The notes beneath the pieces are model-generated. The model worked only from the letters and a program-made list of their open reading frames with translations. It did no database searches and was not told where the DNA came from. The translations under genes were made by a program, and so were the position numbers. A stretch of DNA of 35,042 nucleotides from Desulfurococcales archaeon (GTDB lineage: Archaea; Thermoproteota; Thermoprotei_A; Sulfolobales; Desulfurococcaceae): positions 1-35,042 of the forward strand of contig JAGGXK010000054.1 of NCBI GenBank assembly GCA_021163115.1. The letters are read 5' to 3'. The stretch's first letter is position 1, and the number at the start of each line of letters is the position of its first letter. This document shows positions 1 through 9,436 of the stretch, one piece after another.

Positions 1-578
1 AATTTATACTATTTATTGAATATAATAGGCATTTATTGCTTATCTAGTCATAACTATGTATTTTTTCTCAAATTTTTAGTCTAAGTATCTTTTATTTTAG
101 TCTAAGATAGATCTTGTTATTTAATTATTGTTTTTCAAGATTATTTTCCATGTATTTATTTATTATATTTTATATCTATATATTGTATATGTTTTCTATG
201 GGTATTACACTTCATTAGTGATCATGATGGACTCGGGGTATCTTATCTAGATAGTAGTAAGGGGGTGCTGCTGGATTTTTATTGATAGGTATTATCTATG
301 GTTTTTTGTACTTGGTGTTTTGTGTTTTGATATTTTTCTAAGTGTTTTATTTTAGGCTTTGCTCTTGTGATTTGGTATTAGGTTATTATTTTTGTCTGTA
401 TTGTTTGCTTTGTTTGTTTTGTTTTCTGTTTTATGTCTATGGATTGATACTATAGTATATTTTTGTTTTTATATATTTTGCTAATATATTGTTTCTTTAC
501 TATTGTTTTGTTTAGCTTAGGTTTTATTTTCTTGTCTAATTATTTTGTTATTGAAAATTATTTATTTTTAATTGTGTT

Positions 579-1805
579 TTATGTTGTTATCTTGGATCCT
601 GGGTTTATTCTTGTGTTTGGTTTGATTGTTGTTCCTGGGTATAGTATTGTTCCAGCTCCTACTATTGTGTTATAGCCTATGATGCTGCCTAGTTTTAGTG
701 GTTGTCTTCCTTTAATGCTTTGTACTAGGTGTTGTCTTAGTCGTGGTGGTTTCTGATTTTCTGGTAAAATATTTAGGGTTACTACATGATCTCCTATGCT
801 AGTGTTTTCCCCTATAATGCTGTCTCCTATGAAGCAGTGGCTGTCTACTAGGGTGTAGGGTTGGAGTATACTGTTTTTGATCTCTGTATATGCTCCTATT
901 CTCACATGGTCTTCTAGGCTTGAATAATGTCTTATGAAGCTATGGGCTCCAATAAATGATTCCCTACCAATGTATACTGGACCCTTTATTACCGTGTAGT
1001 GGTCTATGTAAGCGCCTTCATCTATGTATACTGGAGGCTTTAACACAACATTATCTTCAACAACTGCTTTACTAGACATTTTTACACCACCTAGTCTTGA
1101 TAGGAGTAGCCTAGATGCTTCTAGAAGATCCACTGGATAACCTATATCAACCCATAGCCCGCTCCAGTATACACAAGCCACTTTGCCTGTAGTAGCGAGT
1201 TTTGATATAGCATCTGGGAGGCTATTGTTTTTCTCTAGATAGTCAAGTATAGTTGTTGGCAGTATATAGGCTCCTCCAAGAGTATAAACTGGTTTCTCAA
1301 CAAGCTCTATACTGGGTGGTTTTTCAACAACCTTCTTAACAAAGCCGTTGAGATCTACTGTTGCTATCCCATAGGTTGATGCAAATCTCTCTTCAAGCGG
1401 GATAGTCAGTACTGCTGCATCAGGGTTTACTCTATAGAATGTATCAAGGAGGTTATAGATAGCATCAGGATCAAATATTAGATCCCCGAATACTAGTAGG
1501 AAGTAGTCTGTATCACCTAGCTCGTTGCTTGCAGATAGTATAGCTCCTTCTATACCTGGAATAGACTGTTTAATAGGCCTTAGTATACCTGCTTCAAGAT
1601 AGGCTTTTGCATCTCTAACTACATCACTATAGCTATACACAAGAATTATTTCTCCAGAATAATTCCTTACAATAGCATTTAATGGATAGTATATAACTGG
1701 TTTGCCAAGAACCCTTAGTGTATGCTTACTCCTACCCCTAGGTACAAGCATTGATAACCTAGAAGGCTCACCACCAGCTAGTACTACAGCTTTCAAGTAC
1801 AACAC
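579..1805 (-). CDS. Sugar-1-phosphate nucleotidyltransferase / acetyltransferase, GlmU-like, with left-handed beta-helix hexapeptide C-terminus
   Basis: 408-aa ORF; N-term KAVVLAGG...GKPVIYYPL nucleotidyltransferase-like; C-term hexapeptide repeats (IGRESFIGAHSFI, IGDSIIGENTSIGDHV, GYNTIVGAGTILYPGTTI); next to glmS. Confidence 0.85.
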   Translation of the reverse strand: MLYLKAVVLAGGEPSRLSMLVPRGRSKHTLRVLGKPVIYYPLNAIVRNYSGEIILVYSYSDVVRDAKAYLEAGILRPIKQSIPGIEGAILSASNELGDTDYFLLVFGDLIFDPDAIYNLLDTFYRVNPDAAVLTIPLEERFASTYGIATVDLNGFVKKVVEKPPSIELVEKPVYTLGGAYILPTTILDYLEKNNSLPDAISKLATTGKVACVYWSGLWVDIGYPVDLLEASRLLLSRLGGVKMSSKAVVEDNVVLKPPVYIDEGAYIDHYTVIKGPVYIGRESFIGAHSFIRHYSSLEDHVRIGAYTEIKNSILQPYTLVDSHCFIGDSIIGENTSIGDHVVTLNILPENQKPPRLRQHLVQSIKGRQPLKLGSIIGYNTIVGAGTILYPGTTIKPNTRINPGSKITT

Positions 1806-1814
1806 CCCAGGAAA

Positions 1815-3659
1815 CTATTCAACTGTAACTGTTTTAGCTAGGTTACGGGGTTTATCAGGATCATATCCTCTACGTATAGCTGTATAGTAGGCTAGTAGCT
1901 GTAACGGAGGAGTATGAGTTAGTGGAGTTAATATCCAGTGTCCACATGGTACACGGAACCATAGATCAAGCTGGTCTGCAAGCCCTGTATCCTCGGCTGC
2001 AACACCTATAATATATGCTCCCCTGGCCCGCATCTCCTGTATGTTACCTAGTAGTAGTTTTTCAACCCAGTCAACACCAGGGATCACGAATAGTACTGGA
2101 AACATGTTTTCAACCAATGCTATAGGCCCATGCTTACTCTCTCCAGCAGGATAGGATTCTGCATGAATATAGGCTATCTCCTTAAGCTTTAAAGCACCCT
2201 CCATAGCAACTGGCACACCAATCCATCTACTAAGATAGTACATGCTATGCTTCCCTGCAATCCATTCAGCAAGCTTTATTGCAAGACTCTCGTTAGCAGC
2301 TATAGACTCTGCAACAAGCTGTGGAGCCTTAGCAAGCCAATCTCTTAGCTCTCCAGCCTCACTTCTATCCAAAACACCTGCCTCCTCACCATGTGCAATA
2401 GCTAGCCATGCAAGAACTGTTGTCTGTGCAGTAAAGGTCTTGGTTGCAGCAACACCTATCTCGGGCCCAGCCCTCATGTAGATCGCTAGATCGCTTTCAC
2501 GTGGGATAGCAGAGTCAACAATATTTGATACCGCAATAACTCTCCCACCCCTCTCTCTAAAAGCTCTTACAGCCATTAATACATCAATAGTCTCCCCACT
2601 CTGACTAATAGCCACCAGTACATCATCCTCCCCAACAGAGTCAGCTATACTAGGGTACTCACTAGCAATAAAGCTGTATACAGGCTGTTTTGCAAGCTGG
2701 GCTGTAGCCAGGCTATAGTATAGTCCAGCATGATAGCTTGTACCAGCAGCTGTAGTATAGATCCTCCTAGCATCAAGTAAGAGCTTAGCAGCTTCTACTA
2801 CAACAGGCTCATTCATTAAACCATAGAGGGTGTCCCGGATAGCCCTTGGCTGTTCATGGATCTCCTTAAGCATGTAGTGGGGATACCCACCCTTACTAGC
2901 ATCCTCTATACTCCACTCAATAATTCTTACCCGCCTACTCCAGTCTATGGATCCCCTGCCTAGTTCTTCAAGGTATATGCTAGAGGGAGTTATATAGCCT
3001 AGTTCATTGTCATGAACTATAATTGCCTTCCTAGTATACTCTAGTATAGCAGGTATATCGCTTGCAACAAAATTATATCCATCACCAACCCCTATTATCA
3101 GGGGGCTGTCTTTTTTAGCAAAAAATATCTTGTCAGGCTCATGTAGGGTTATAACTGCAAGAGCATAGCTACCCTCGATCTCCATTACAGCCTCTTTAAA
3201 AGCTCTATAGAAGTCCCTGTAAACCCTATACTTCTCCTCAATAAGGTGGGCTATAACCTCTGTATCAGTCTCACTAGAGAATACATGCCCCTTCCTCAGA
3301 AGCTCCTCCTTCAATATCCTATAGTTCTGTATAATACCATTATGTACAACAGCTATCTCCCCTCTACAATCTAGATGGGGGTGTGCATTCTCATCACTAG
3401 GCCTTCCATGAGTTGCCCAGCGTGTATGATATATGAGGGTGTAGCCGGGAAGCTTTGACAAACCAAGTTTTCTCTCAAGCTCAGCTATCTTGCCCTTCCC
3501 CTTAGCAACAATAATCCTCCTCCTAAAAGGATCAATGGAGGCTCCTCCAGCACTATCATAGCCTCTATACTCAAGCCGTAGTAAACCACGATAACCCATC
3601 TCAGAAGGCTTATAGGGAGTCTTACCAGGTAGCGCTACAACACCTATGATACCACACAT
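1815..3659 (-). CDS. glmS: Glutamine--fructose-6-phosphate aminotransferase (isomerizing)
   Basis: MCGIIGVV N-terminal nucleophile Cys GATase domain; two SIS domains (SQSGETIDVL, ESKHGPIAL); 614 aa. Confidence 0.97.
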   Translation of the reverse strand: MCGIIGVVALPGKTPYKPSEMGYRGLLRLEYRGYDSAGGASIDPFRRRIIVAKGKGKIAELERKLGLSKLPGYTLIYHTRWATHGRPSDENAHPHLDCRGEIAVVHNGIIQNYRILKEELLRKGHVFSSETDTEVIAHLIEEKYRVYRDFYRAFKEAVMEIEGSYALAVITLHEPDKIFFAKKDSPLIIGVGDGYNFVASDIPAILEYTRKAIIVHDNELGYITPSSIYLEELGRGSIDWSRRVRIIEWSIEDASKGGYPHYMLKEIHEQPRAIRDTLYGLMNEPVVVEAAKLLLDARRIYTTAAGTSYHAGLYYSLATAQLAKQPVYSFIASEYPSIADSVGEDDVLVAISQSGETIDVLMAVRAFRERGGRVIAVSNIVDSAIPRESDLAIYMRAGPEIGVAATKTFTAQTTVLAWLAIAHGEEAGVLDRSEAGELRDWLAKAPQLVAESIAANESLAIKLAEWIAGKHSMYYLSRWIGVPVAMEGALKLKEIAYIHAESYPAGESKHGPIALVENMFPVLFVIPGVDWVEKLLLGNIQEMRARGAYIIGVAAEDTGLADQLDLWFRVPCGHWILTPLTHTPPLQLLAYYTAIRRGYDPDKPRNLAKTVTVE

Positions 3660-3845
3660 TCCTAGACAGCCCCAGATAGAGAATACAAGCTAATTACTAA
3701 CTATTAATTATACAAGGTTTTAATCTTATTATAAATTAATTAACTTGCTATAATCAAGCTAGTATTCTATATGGATGTATGAGTGTTTTTATATAACCTT
3801 ATAGATCAATGGAGTAGAGCAGGAATATAGAAGAGGGGGTATTAA

Positions 3846-4526
3846 GTGGAGTATCTAGTGGTAAAGCTTACTGGGAAAATATTTAATGATGAATCAATAG
3901 AGTTGTTGAAAAAATATAGAGACAGTCTTCTCAAGCTTGTAGAGAAAGGGTATAGGGTTGCAGTAGTTGTTGGTGGGGGAGGGCTTGCACGAAAGTATAT
4001 AGAGTATGCTAGAAGACTAGGGGTTAGCTCTAACTACTGGCTAGACATTATAGGGATCAATGCTTCAAGGTTAAACGCTCTACTCTTAACAACACTCCTC
4101 TACCCAACTACTCCACGTAAACCAGCTGAGACTCTAGAAGAGGTGCTAGAGAATATAGCACTATATAATATAATTGTACTAGGAGGCCTTATACCAGGCC
4201 AGTCAACAGCAGCTGTAGCAGTAGAGACAGCTGAGGCTATTAATGCAAAACTTATAATCAATGCCGGGGCAATAGACTACGTCTACACAAAGGATCCGAG
4301 AAAACACCCAGATGCTGCACCATTATCAAGAGTTAAAGCAACCCAGCTCCTCCAGTTAATCGAGGGAGAAACCCTGCCAGGGGAATACCAGCTACTAGAC
4401 AAACATGCTGTAGAGCTCATGATTAGAAGCAAGATAAAGATGGCGCTTATCCACTATAAAAAACCAGAAGCACTACTAGAAATCATTAAGGGCCGAATAC
4501 CAGGAACACTAATACTACCAGAATAA
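3846..4526 (+). CDS. pyrH: UMP kinase, archaeal type (amino acid kinase family)
   Basis: 226 aa, GTG start; VVVGGGGLARKYIEYAR and DYVYTKDPRKHPDA motifs typical of archaeal UMP kinases. Confidence 0.9.
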   Translation: MEYLVVKLTGKIFNDESIELLKKYRDSLLKLVEKGYRVAVVVGGGGLARKYIEYARRLGVSSNYWLDIIGINASRLNALLLTTLLYPTTPRKPAETLEEVLENIALYNIIVLGGLIPGQSTAAVAVETAEAINAKLIINAGAIDYVYTKDPRKHPDAAPLSRVKATQLLQLIEGETLPGEYQLLDKHAVELMIRSKIKMALIHYKKPEALLEIIKGRIPGTLILPE

Positions 4527-4789
4527 CCAGAGAGATAATCCTTAAAGACTACAAAACAATAAATAAAGGATTTAAGATCAACTTCTTTATAAGTTTCTAA
4601 ACTAGTTAATAATAACTGCTTCTCCATGACAGAGTAATTGATTTAGATCCCGCTACTAAGAAACTTATAGAAACAAAATACCCTTAAGAACTTCTATAAA
4701 CAATGCATCAGTGTTAAGGGATCAGTATTTAATACATGCAAGATATCTGCCTACCTGAGTAGATAAGATGTCTTTAGAAACATATGGAA

Positions 4790-5035
4790 TTATACAGGTT
4801 TCTTAGGCCTTGGGTAAGGCAGTTGCTTATAGGCTATTTCTCGAATCTCTTCTGGTTCGAGGTATTTACTTATATTATGCACTATTATTTCTACTATCTC
4901 ACCGTTTTTATCAAGATAGATCTCTATATCGCCTGACTCAATAATATGGTAGGCTACCTTACCCTTACCCTCATCATAGTATATCTCGTCGCCCCACAGC
5001 ATCCATTTCTTATTTTTTGAGCTCAATCCATACAC
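4790..5035 (-). CDS. DUF2283-like small protein (possible antitoxin partner)
   Basis: 81 aa; DIEIYLDKNGEIVEIIVHNISKYL resembles DUF2283; overlaps the 3' end of the upstream DUF4258-like ORF. Confidence 0.55.
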   Translation of the reverse strand: MYGLSSKNKKWMLWGDEIYYDEGKGKVAYHIIESGDIEIYLDKNGEIVEIIVHNISKYLEPEEIREIAYKQLPYPRPKKPV

Positions 5036-5357
5036 CTCCTCTAACCCTACTGTTCCTTAGCCTCATATATCTTCTTCCACTCCCAATATCTATAGTTGTA
5101 ACAACAACTATTGTATCATCCTCTTCAACAACCACAACCGGGTACCTACCACCACCCTTCCTAACATAAACTATTCTCCTAAAACCCTCGATAACACTTC
5201 TAGACTTATCAAGAAATACCTCATGAGGAGCGGATAAAGCCTCTAAAACCTTCTTCCTCAACAAACCACGCTCTCTAATCCTCCTAATAGCATGCCTGGT
5301 TAGAAACACGTCCTTGCCACGGACCCTACCAATGGGTCCATAAACCCATCTAGGCAA
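5010..5357 (-). CDS. DUF4258-like small protein (possible RelE/BrnT-like toxin)
   Basis: 115 aa; LTRHAIRRIRERGL...VVVVEEDDTIVVVTTIDIG resembles the DUF4258 pattern; overlaps the DUF2283-like ORF. Confidence 0.55.
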   Translation of the reverse strand: MPRWVYGPIGRVRGKDVFLTRHAIRRIRERGLLRKKVLEALSAPHEVFLDKSRSVIEGFRRIVYVRKGGGRYPVVVVEEDDTIVVVTTIDIGSGRRYMRLRNSRVRGGVWIELKK

Positions 5358-5392
5358 TATAGTTCACCAAGTACTATGAGTTAAAAATACTA

Positions 5393-5635
5393 TTACCTAT
5401 GATACTGTGCTAGTATAGCTGCTTGCCGTTCATAATACTTCATCATCACATCAATATCTCTCTCACTCAATTCCTCGTACCTGTCTAGTGTCGTCCTAAG
5501 CATTGATAGTATGTATTCCTTGGCATAGCCATAGCCTTGCCTCCAGTCTATTTCTGAGGCCCAGTCTACTACACGCCAGTCCATATGTCTTTTACTACAG
5601 TATTTCTTGATATAATAGGCTAGCCACAATACCAT
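5393..5635 (-). CDS. Hypothetical protein (80 aa)
   Basis: ORF with plausible composition, co-directional with neighbours; no family recognised. Confidence 0.4.
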   Translation of the reverse strand: MVLWLAYYIKKYCSKRHMDWRVVDWASEIDWRQGYGYAKEYILSMLRTTLDRYEELSERDIDVMMKYYERQAAILAQYHR

Positions 5636-5785
5636 GACATAATACCATATCCTAAGCGGCTTACGCTTATACTTTCCTGATAATTATATACTCCACCAAG
5701 TTAAAGAAATAGGGAGAAGAAGTTAATTGGATAAGCAGCTGAAGAATCCTTAAAAAAGCTTACATGGGCTTAGCCAGAGAAAACA

Positions 5786-6076
5786 TTACCTATAATAGGG
5801 TTCTGCTAGTGCCATAAATCCTAGTATTATTAGGAATACTATAAACAGTATAAACGGTATGATAGTTCCTATTATATAGCCTGTTGTAAAGCTCTTTCTA
5901 CTCCAGAAAACCCATACACTCCCACCAACAACACCAGCTATAGCAAAAACAAACACATAAGCACCAAAAGGATCAAGACCAAGCCTACAAAAACCAAGCC
6001 AAGACAAAACCGTATACACAAAACCAGCCACAAAACCCAACAAAAACAAGGCAACAGACCTAAGTATACTCCCCAT
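5786..6076 (-). CDS. Small membrane protein (about 3 TM)
   Basis: 96 aa, multiple hydrophobic segments; sense strand G/T-rich. Confidence 0.55.
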   Translation of the reverse strand: MGSILRSVALFLLGFVAGFVYTVLSWLGFCRLGLDPFGAYVFVFAIAGVVGGSVWVFWSRKSFTTGYIIGTIIPFILFIVFLIILGFMALAEPYYR

Positions 6077-6089
6077 AATCTACATCTCC

Positions 6090-6335
6090 CTACAGGCCTG
6101 GAGCTATAGCAAGCGGTGCAATTATAAGTATAATGAATATAAGTGAAGCTATAAAACCAAGCAATATCCCCAAAACAAACAACAACCTCCTCTCAACAAA
6201 ATATAGAAACAACAACGAAAAACCAAACAACAACAAAACCAAATAACTACCCAACACAAAAAGAAGAATAAAACCAACAACAAAACCAACAACAAACACA
6301 CAAAAACCAGTAACAAACCTAGCCAAACCCACCAT
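6090..6335 (-). CDS. Small membrane protein
   Basis: 81 aa, almost entirely hydrophobic; sense strand G/T-rich; 13 nt from the next membrane ORF. Confidence 0.5.
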   Translation of the reverse strand: MVGLARFVTGFCVFVVGFVVGFILLFVLGSYLVLLLFGFSLLFLYFVERRLLFVLGILLGFIASLIFIILIIAPLAIAPGL

Positions 6336-6446
6336 GATCTTTAACCCTATGAAAATGGCTTTGTTCTATTCTTAAAATATCTTTAAATTAGATATCTGTA
6401 ATTTAAATATAAGCTTAAAACCAACAATAAAATAGATCAAGAAATA

Positions 6447-7424
6447 CTAGTGCCTCTTGTGCGATTTTCTTAAGTAAATTATTAATAAAACTAAGCAAGA
6501 TAATGATAACAGGCCAAGCAGTAATAACGTTGAGTGCTCAAAGGAGTAGATCATGGTGTTCGATTCTGTAGACCTAGCTCTTTCCCCTATAACCTCTGGG
6601 TAATTAGAGTACAGGGCTAGTACTACAATACTCGTTGTCTCAGTATTCATGTCATGTCCAGCACCCTTCAAAATAACTACTTTCCCATCTACTACTTTAT
6701 AGCTAGTATAGATCCCGCCGCAAACAGGATCCTGTGCCTTACTGATTATCTCCAGGCACTTATCATGGATGTATCGATAATCCCTGATTACTTCAGAACT
6801 AGCTGCTTCTAATGCTTTATATAAATAGATAAACAGAGCACATTTATAGACCTGATAAACCCCATGCTCCTTTACAAAATTATCTCTAAACCCGTAACCA
6901 TCCCACATCCTAGTTAGATTAAAAAAGGCTTTCTCAGCCTCAGCTCTTGAACCCCACAGTAGCCTATCCAATGCATGGTATACTAGGAGATCAGCATATT
7001 CGTACCAATTATTAATAATGACCGAGGTATTCATCTTCTCATATACAATAATATAGCCATCTACTTCTCCTACAACTACATTCTCTGGCTTATAGAACTT
7101 ATCAGGAATATCCCTGCCCAAGAGAATATCTATTTTACCATTCCAGCCACCATCATACTTGTTGTTTAACACAGTAAGTACTTTACTAGCTAATGAAGAG
7201 TTAAGCACCGCTAAAGCTCTCGCAGCCAACACATTATCGTTTGCAACATAAATAGTTATATTTTCAGGGTAAGCAGTAGTAGCAGCCCTAAGCAAGCCCG
7301 CCTCAGGAACAAACTGTTCTTCAAGAAAATACCTAAGCATGTCCTTGTCTATAGAATATCCAGAGTATCCTGGTACAACTACTAGTGTAGCTATGATTAT
7401 TGCTATCAATACTATCAAACGCAC
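6447..7424 (-). CDS. Predicted secreted / membrane-anchored protein of unknown function
   Basis: N-terminal signal-like MRLIVLIAIIIATLVVVPGYSGYS; C-terminal TM LLLLGLLSLSCLVLLIIYL plus basic tail. Confidence 0.65.
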   Translation of the reverse strand: MRLIVLIAIIIATLVVVPGYSGYSIDKDMLRYFLEEQFVPEAGLLRAATTAYPENITIYVANDNVLAARALAVLNSSLASKVLTVLNNKYDGGWNGKIDILLGRDIPDKFYKPENVVVGEVDGYIIVYEKMNTSVIINNWYEYADLLVYHALDRLLWGSRAEAEKAFFNLTRMWDGYGFRDNFVKEHGVYQVYKCALFIYLYKALEAASSEVIRDYRYIHDKCLEIISKAQDPVCGGIYTSYKVVDGKVVILKGAGHDMNTETTSIVVLALYSNYPEVIGERARSTESNTMIYSFEHSTLLLLGLLSLSCLVLLIIYLRKSHKRH

Positions 7425-7572
7425 CCAGAAACCCCTACCATACTGATATATGAAGTAAGAAATATTACTACATTACTCGTTCAGAGAATAACATGGCTAT
7501 ATCCACGTAAAAGCCCTGTCAGCCCCTATGCAGGGTTGTTGAGAAATTATTAAAAACTATAAGCCACGAAGC

Positions 7573-7884
<312 letters not shown>

Positions 7885-7899
7885 CGCCCACGTGATCGA

Positions 7900-7913
7900 C
7901 TTAAAATTTTAAG
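7900..7913. promoter_or_regulatory. Perfect 14-bp palindrome CTTAAAATTTTAAG, possible TATA element of int(N)
   Basis: Self-complementary sequence centred about 22 nt upstream of the int(N) ATG. Confidence 0.4.
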
Positions 7914-8179
7914 CCCCAATAACAATAACCAGAAAAGGATAAAAGCAGGGAAAAAGCTTGGTCAGAAAACAGAGCTAGAAGCACTGCAAGTAGCTTAGGT
8001 CAGGCACAGATGTTTCCGCTTCTCCCCCCGACCCGCAAAAATTTTTCCGTTCCGCAAACCACACCAACAGGGGGGCCGGATCTGATGTTGTCTTCTCCAT
8101 GGCTCTGTTCTGGGCAGAAGCGGAAAATAGGGTTGGCAGATAACATGTGCCCTAGGAGGCGTACAGGGTTTCAACTGTT

Positions 8180-8887
8180 TCAAGGTCTCTCCATATCTCC
8201 AGCTTCATGGCTCTGGGGGTAGAGTATTGCATAGTGCCGGTGCTTCTGAGAACTGTCCACCCTTATGTAGAGAGTCCCGCAGCCAAGCCTGTACACCGTA
8301 TAGGGTGACACGTGCAGGTGCCCGCACAGCACTATCTTGGGCCTTGCCTCATGGATAGCCGCGCCTACGGCGGCCGTTCTCTCATCATCTGCTATCCTGC
8401 CCCTGTACTCGGGGACGTCCACGTACGGGGAGTCATGCAGCAGGAGGACATCTATCCTGCCCCTCAGTTTCTTGGCAACCCCTATGTATTCCTCAGGCCT
8501 CTTCCTAGGGATGCCCTTCCTCTCCCTCCTCCTCAATGCAACGATCCCGTTGATGGCGCCGAACCTCAGCCCCGCAAACTCCCTGATCTCACCATCACCC
8601 ATCAATACAGGCTCATAACTATCTGTAAGAACATTGTACATCCTCCTGAGGACTCCGAGGTTCTCGTGGTTGCCATAGATACTCCAGACCCTGACCCTCC
8701 TCAACAGCCCGTAAAACTCCCTAAGATTAACAGCTTCACCCCAGTCACCACACGATAACAGTAGATCAGGCTTATGATAATCAACAATATTCAACAACCA
8801 CTCCCAAGCCCCAGACTCGTCAACTCCTCTGAAAAACCTTTTATTATAATGTATATCACTGACCACTAAAATCTTCACCAATACCAC
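8180..8887 (-). CDS. Metallophosphoesterase (calcineurin-like)
   Basis: VVSDIHYNKRFF, LLSCGDWGE, YGNHEN and CGHLHV motifs; noticeably GC-rich relative to the rest of the window. Confidence 0.88.
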   Translation of the reverse strand: MVLVKILVVSDIHYNKRFFRGVDESGAWEWLLNIVDYHKPDLLLSCGDWGEAVNLREFYGLLRRVRVWSIYGNHENLGVLRRMYNVLTDSYEPVLMGDGEIREFAGLRFGAINGIVALRRRERKGIPRKRPEEYIGVAKKLRGRIDVLLLHDSPYVDVPEYRGRIADDERTAAVGAAIHEARPKIVLCGHLHVSPYTVYRLGCGTLYIRVDSSQKHRHYAILYPQSHEAGDMERP

Positions 8888-9201
8888 CCAACGATACCAC
8901 GTATCCTTTGTTCCGATACATCTTTATCTTATTTTTCAGCCGCTGCAGGTTTTATATAAAAGTATATATATTGTATATGTTCTTCATGATGTGTTATGCT
9001 TATATTCTTGTTTAGGGCATTGCTTATTTGTAGATGTGCCGTCGCCTCGGGGTCGGCGGTGAATGCCCCCGCAATGACTGATAAAGCCAGACCAACAGCA
9101 GGGGAAAATGATGAACCAATAACCAAACATATAAAAACACATAAAGAGGCGAACCCCTTATTCTTCCCCCATGTTAATGCAGTAAGCTATGGAGAAGATA
9201 A

Positions 9202-9375
9202 AAGATCTACTTTCTACTTATAACAGTAGGCAATACAACACTACTCCGTATATATTTCATAGTAAACATCAACGGCAAAGAATACAAACTAGTATACGGC
9301 CATCACGAATATATTTTAGTATTCAAGGAAATGTACTGGAACGACAAAGTATATACTATAGAGTTAAAGCCTTAA
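9202..9375 (+). pseudogene. Coding remnant with no start, possibly frameshifted from ATG at 9189
   Basis: Own translation: KIYFLLITVGNTTLLRIYFIVNINGKEYKLVYGHHEYILVFKEMYWNDKVYTIELKP*; protein-like composition; preceded by an in-frame TAA at 9199; absent from the ORF track. Confidence 0.4.
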
Positions 9376-9436
9376 ACTCTGTTATTATACGTTCCATGTT
9401 TATCATCTATAGCTACTAGGTATTCTGTGTAAAAAT

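Noticed and set aside
244-253. TATCTAGATA palindrome near ...GTAAGGGGGTGC
   Set aside because: Only 10 bp in AT-rich sequence, and it does not match the ACTATC-N7-GATAGT module upstream of the ATPase.
463-675. + strand 70-aa hydrophobic ORF
   Set aside because: It overlaps the 3' end of the GlmU-like gene antisense and consists of T/G-rich low-complexity sequence, so it is probably spurious.
8150-8190. GTTTCAACTGTTTCAAGG resembling a CRISPR repeat piece
   Set aside because: It occurs once with no regularly spaced copies, and there are no cas genes in the window.
8010-8758. + strand ORFs 8010-8222, 8312-8758 and 8337-8618
   Set aside because: The latter two are antisense to the metallophosphoesterase and arise from high GC. 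The first is mostly proline/arginine-rich translation of non-coding GC-rich DNA.
8929-9126. - strand 65-aa ORF (SPAVGLALSVIAGAFTADPEAT...) as a possible pilin/archaellin fragment
   Set aside because: It has a signal-like stretch, but there is no class III signal-peptide motif I can support and no other pilus genes are near.
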